A stretch of 64,000 nt of DNA from Apus apus (taxonomy: Eukaryota; Chordata; Aves; Apodiformes; Apodidae). A program made the position numbers and the translations under genes. The stretch lies in contig NC_067285.1 of NCBI RefSeq assembly GCF_020740795.1, positions 20,356,241 to 20,420,240 of the forward strand. The letters are read 5' to 3'. The notes under the pieces were generated by a model. That model did not search any database, was not told the DNA's origin, and saw only the letters and a program-made list of their open reading frames with translations. Positions 61,210 through 64,000 of this stretch are shown here, piece by piece. Each line of letters opens with the position of its first letter. Position 1 is the first letter of the stretch.

Positions 61210-61950
61210 GGCCAGGGACAGATGCGGTGCCGGTGGGGCGGCGGGGCGGGAGCCGGGGCAGCCCTGGGGACTGCAGGGAGGTGGCTCCTGGTGGCAGCCA
61301 GACTTCCGCAGCTGCGGAGCCGGATCCCCGGCTTGGCCGCTGCTGCTGGGGGCGAGCGGGCGCCCGGAGCGCAGCCTCGACTTGTCGCAGCCCCGTACAC
61401 GGGCAGCCCGGGCTGCCTCCCCACAGGCACAACGGCATGTAAATGAGTAAACTGCATCTCCCCGGGGACGCAAGCCCCCTGAAAGACAACCCTCCGGCTT
61501 CCCTTGCCCGCCCTGCTCCTCCGGAGCCAGCCTTGGCCCCCGGCACAGCCGTGCCGGTCCCTGAGGAGTGCCAGCGGAGGGAGGGGACGTGACTTGCCCG
61601 CCCCCGTGCCACCCCCATGAGAGGTGAGCGAGGCGGGCTTTGCCGGGACGATAATCGGGGACATCGCCTGAGGCGGGACTGAAAGAAGGGCAGGCGGGAG
61701 AAGCAGCAGCAAAGGGGGGGGCGGGGGGGTACTGCAAACCGCCTAGTGAAATGGGTCCGATACCACAGCGAGGGGCAGCCGCCAAGCCTCGCTAGAGGGA
61801 GAGCTCAGCCCTGGAGCTGCGGCTGCGTGGGGGGATCTGGCAGCCGCCCCGGGCGGAGGATGCGCCGGGAGTCAAACCTTCCTCCTGGCCAGACCGCGGC
61901 GGCTGGCGGGTGCTGAGCGCCGGGCCCTGCCTGTGAGCTCCGCTGTGTTT
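61210..61950. promoter_or_regulatory. PSD: Intragenic CpG island, candidate alternative PSD promoter
   Basis: A CpG-rich block within the PSD intron, ahead of the expected Sec7-encoding exons. A donor (ATGAGAG then GTGAGC, exon edge 61623) follows an ATG at 61617. The block includes G8 and G7 runs split by one C (about 61714-61729). Short PSD-family isoforms from internal promoters are known in the family; use of this island is inference. Confidence 0.45.
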
Positions 61951-62526
61951 CTTTATAAGGTCCCTTTTGTTACTGCAGCAGTCGGTGAGCGCGTGTCCCC
62001 TCCCCTTTCCGAGGCCAGCGCAGGTCTATCAGCTGGCCTGAGCTCCCAGTTGGCACTGGACAAACTGGTGAGATGATGCCCTGAGGGATGTGCCCAGTTT
62101 CGGGCCCCGTGGGCTGGAATTCGGGGTGTGATGCAGAAGGATGTGGGGAGAGGGCTGAGCAGAGGAAGGAGGGCAGTGAGGAAAGGATGGAGATAGGGGA
62201 AAGGATGGATGGGATGGGAGCACAGGAGGGTGACAAGGTTGGGGTGCAGGATGAAGAGGTCTCCCCACAAGCACTGGCACGGCAAGAAATGGGGCAGAAG
62301 CCTTGGGGAGGATTTTCCTGCAAGCATTCCCACGTCAAACCATGAAGGACAGCAAGAGCTGGGGCACAGGGTGGTGTGGCAATGCTGGAGGCTGGGGCAG
62401 GTGCTCCACAGCATGGAGGATAAGGGCAGCAGGCAGGGTTCCAGGGCTGGCAGGGCTGCCCACAGAGGCACAGACAGTGGCACATCCCTGTGGGATGCAG
62501 CCCCTCATGTCAGGCATTAATTCCAG

Positions 62527-62648
62527 CCCCTGAGTCTGACCCAGAGTCCCTAGGCTGGGCTTTGCCCAAGAGTCTGAGACCAGGTTTTCCTGTGCTGACC
62601 CCATGGCATCTGTGTCTCTGAAGGAGAAGACAACCCTCCACCCAGCAG
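62527..62648 (+). other. Possible alternative exon in PSD intron
   Basis: An acceptor-like ATTAATTCCAG and a strong donor (CCAGCAG then GTGAGT) bracket 122 bases. They contain an ATG in good context (CCCCATGG, 62603) opening 15 codons (MASVSLKEKTTLHPA) that end in phase 1. As an internal exon after the 57296 exon it would stop at once (TGA), so it would serve only as an alternative 5' exon. Confidence 0.2.
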
Positions 62649-63867
62649 GTGAGTAACTGGATTTTAAGGCTCTCACTTGGCTCCAGAAATTGTTTGGTGG
62701 GATTGCAGAGTCACCCCCTATCCTCTGCAGGAGTGGCTGTGCCCCCCATGAGAGGGGCTGGTGGGATGCAGCAATGAAGAAAAGGCAGGCATCTCCAGAG
62801 AGGGCTAGTGCTGCAGGGGAGGCTCTGAAAGTCTGCAGAAAAACAGGGCTGAGGAGGGTTACAGCTGCCCAAGGTCTGGTCTTACCTGTATCTGGCAGTA
62901 GTAATGCTGGCGGGTGCAGCTGTCACTGGGTGATATGAGGACCATGTTGGACTCCAGAGCTGCCAGAAAGCAGGACCAGCCCTGCCTGTGGTTGGAGGCC
63001 AGCCTGGCTGACCTTCAAGTGTCCTCCCAGCCCTAACTTCAATTCTGCGAGGAATGAACCAGCCTACATCTTGGCTGTCATAAATCAAAGTCGTTCCACT
63101 GAGACCGATGGAGGGAGCTGCATTTATTTAGCTCAGCCAAAGATCCGGTCTGGTACATTCTTAGTAGCAATATTAGGCAGGCTGGGCTCACTTGGCAGAG
63201 GCATCAGGCATCTAGCCATGCATGCAGGGCATCAGGAATCGAGGGCAGTGTTGCTCTGGCCTGTGCACGTGTCCCTCACAGACTTGGACCAGGCTCCTTG
63301 CTGAGTACCTTCATGGTGCAGGATGTAAACTAGTCCCCTGTGAGGATCTAGTGGCAGTTGGATTGTGGTTGGAGGTTTTGAGTTTCCTACAGCATGTGCT
63401 TCACCTGGAAGTGTGTAAGGCAGGACCTAGCTAACGCAGGAGCTCAGCTAAGCATCCCAGCTGAAACCAGTGGCCATCCAGCCCAGACTGTCCCCAGTGA
63501 TATCTCTCCTTCACTGCTCCTGGGGAGCAGGACATTGGTGTAGGAAGCATCCCACCATGCAGATACCGTGCAAGGGGTTCACACCATGCAGACAGCAGGG
63601 AGCTGGAGGTCAGCCCCCTGGGACAGACTTTGCTGAGCCATCATGTTATTGCTGCTTCACATCCAGGCAAGATTTGCTTCTGGTTACTGACAGCCATGGA
63701 GAGAACATGGTACCGAGTGAGCCCAGTTTGTGGTGACAAGGTGGAGAGAACATCAAGGCTCCTGCAGTGACATGCTGCATTGCAGCCAGGGAAGGTGCTG
63801 CAGTCTCTCCTGCTGAGCTCTGAGCAGTCGGCCAGAGGAGGAGTATTGGGGTGAGATGAGGATCTGG

Positions 63868-63950
63868 CTCCAGAAAAGGAGCATTTGGCCCTGAGAAGGA
63901 ACATTTGGGTCCTGGAGAAGCATCTGTCCCTGGAGAAGGAGTGTCTGTAG
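63868..63950. repeat. Degenerate ~20-bp tandem repeat
   Basis: Four imperfect units around CCTGGAGAAGGAGCATTTGG follow one another with substitutions and small length changes. It is an old, short minisatellite. Confidence 0.6.
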
Positions 63951-64000
63951 TGTGGTGGCCCTGAACATGTTCTGCAGCATCTCCCCAGGGCTGGGAGCAC

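Larger units (their letters stand above)
57740..64000 (+). other. PSD: PSD intron, incomplete at the window edge
   Basis: I searched for the DSDSELDS and Sec7 exons of PSD and found none. The stretch contains a T22 run, an internal CpG island, possible alternative first exons and a short degenerate repeat near the end. That it is intron follows from the missing Sec7 and PH exons, not from a visible acceptor. Confidence 0.65.

Noticed and set aside
1-64000. CR1 LINEs, endogenous retroviruses, CRISPR arrays, tRNA or rRNA genes
   Set aside because: I looked for the CR1 3' octamer repeat, retroviral protein motifs, spaced direct repeats and cloverleaf boxes and found nothing convincing. A RepeatMasker and tRNAscan run could still find diverged copies.

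Overview
The window looks like vertebrate, most likely bird or other sauropsid, nuclear DNA. Three spliced genes can be read by recalled similarity to human proteins: CUEDC2 (+), FBXL15 (-) and the 5' part of PSD/EFA6A (+). Their order and orientations match the human 10q24.32 block (CUEDC2 and FBXL15 tail to tail, FBXL15 and PSD head to head). Introns are compact, recognisable interspersed repeats are few, and sharp GC-rich CpG islands alternate with AT-rich stretches. The species call is inference; no alignment was run.

Layout. Positions 1-18,600 are AT-rich, with no coding exon I can recognise, some simple repeats, and blocks dense in homeodomain-like motifs that may be conserved noncoding elements. 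A CpG island (about 18,790-19,910) carries splice donors pointing both ways and is the probable CUEDC2 promoter, perhaps bidirectional. CUEDC2 follows with eight coding exons (25,256-32,195), each junction checked for reading phase, and a poly(A) signal at 32,548. FBXL15 has four coding exons (36,512 down to 33,659) and its own CpG-island promoter at about 36,200-37,560. About 9 kb with no recognised gene follows. The probable PSD CpG island is at about 46,540-47,170, and PSD coding exons lie at 49,880-50,647, 50,727-50,829, 51,314-51,782 and 57,296-57,739. The last 6.2 kb appears to be PSD intron with an internal CpG island (about 61,210-61,950). The Sec7 and PH domains of PSD are not in the window and should lie to the right.

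Function. The three genes are neighbours but not an operon. CUEDC2 and FBXL15 both act in ubiquitin-dependent control (a CUE-domain adaptor and an SCF substrate receptor). PSD is an ARF6 exchange factor of neurons.

No tRNA, rRNA, CRISPR array or complete transposon was recognised. The most unusual findings are a three-copy alternating inverted repeat in CUEDC2 intron 7, an in-frame upstream ATG exon that may extend PSD, the empty 18 kb behind an apparently bidirectional island where miR-146b and MFSD13A would be expected from human synteny, and a series of candidate noncoding regulatory elements.
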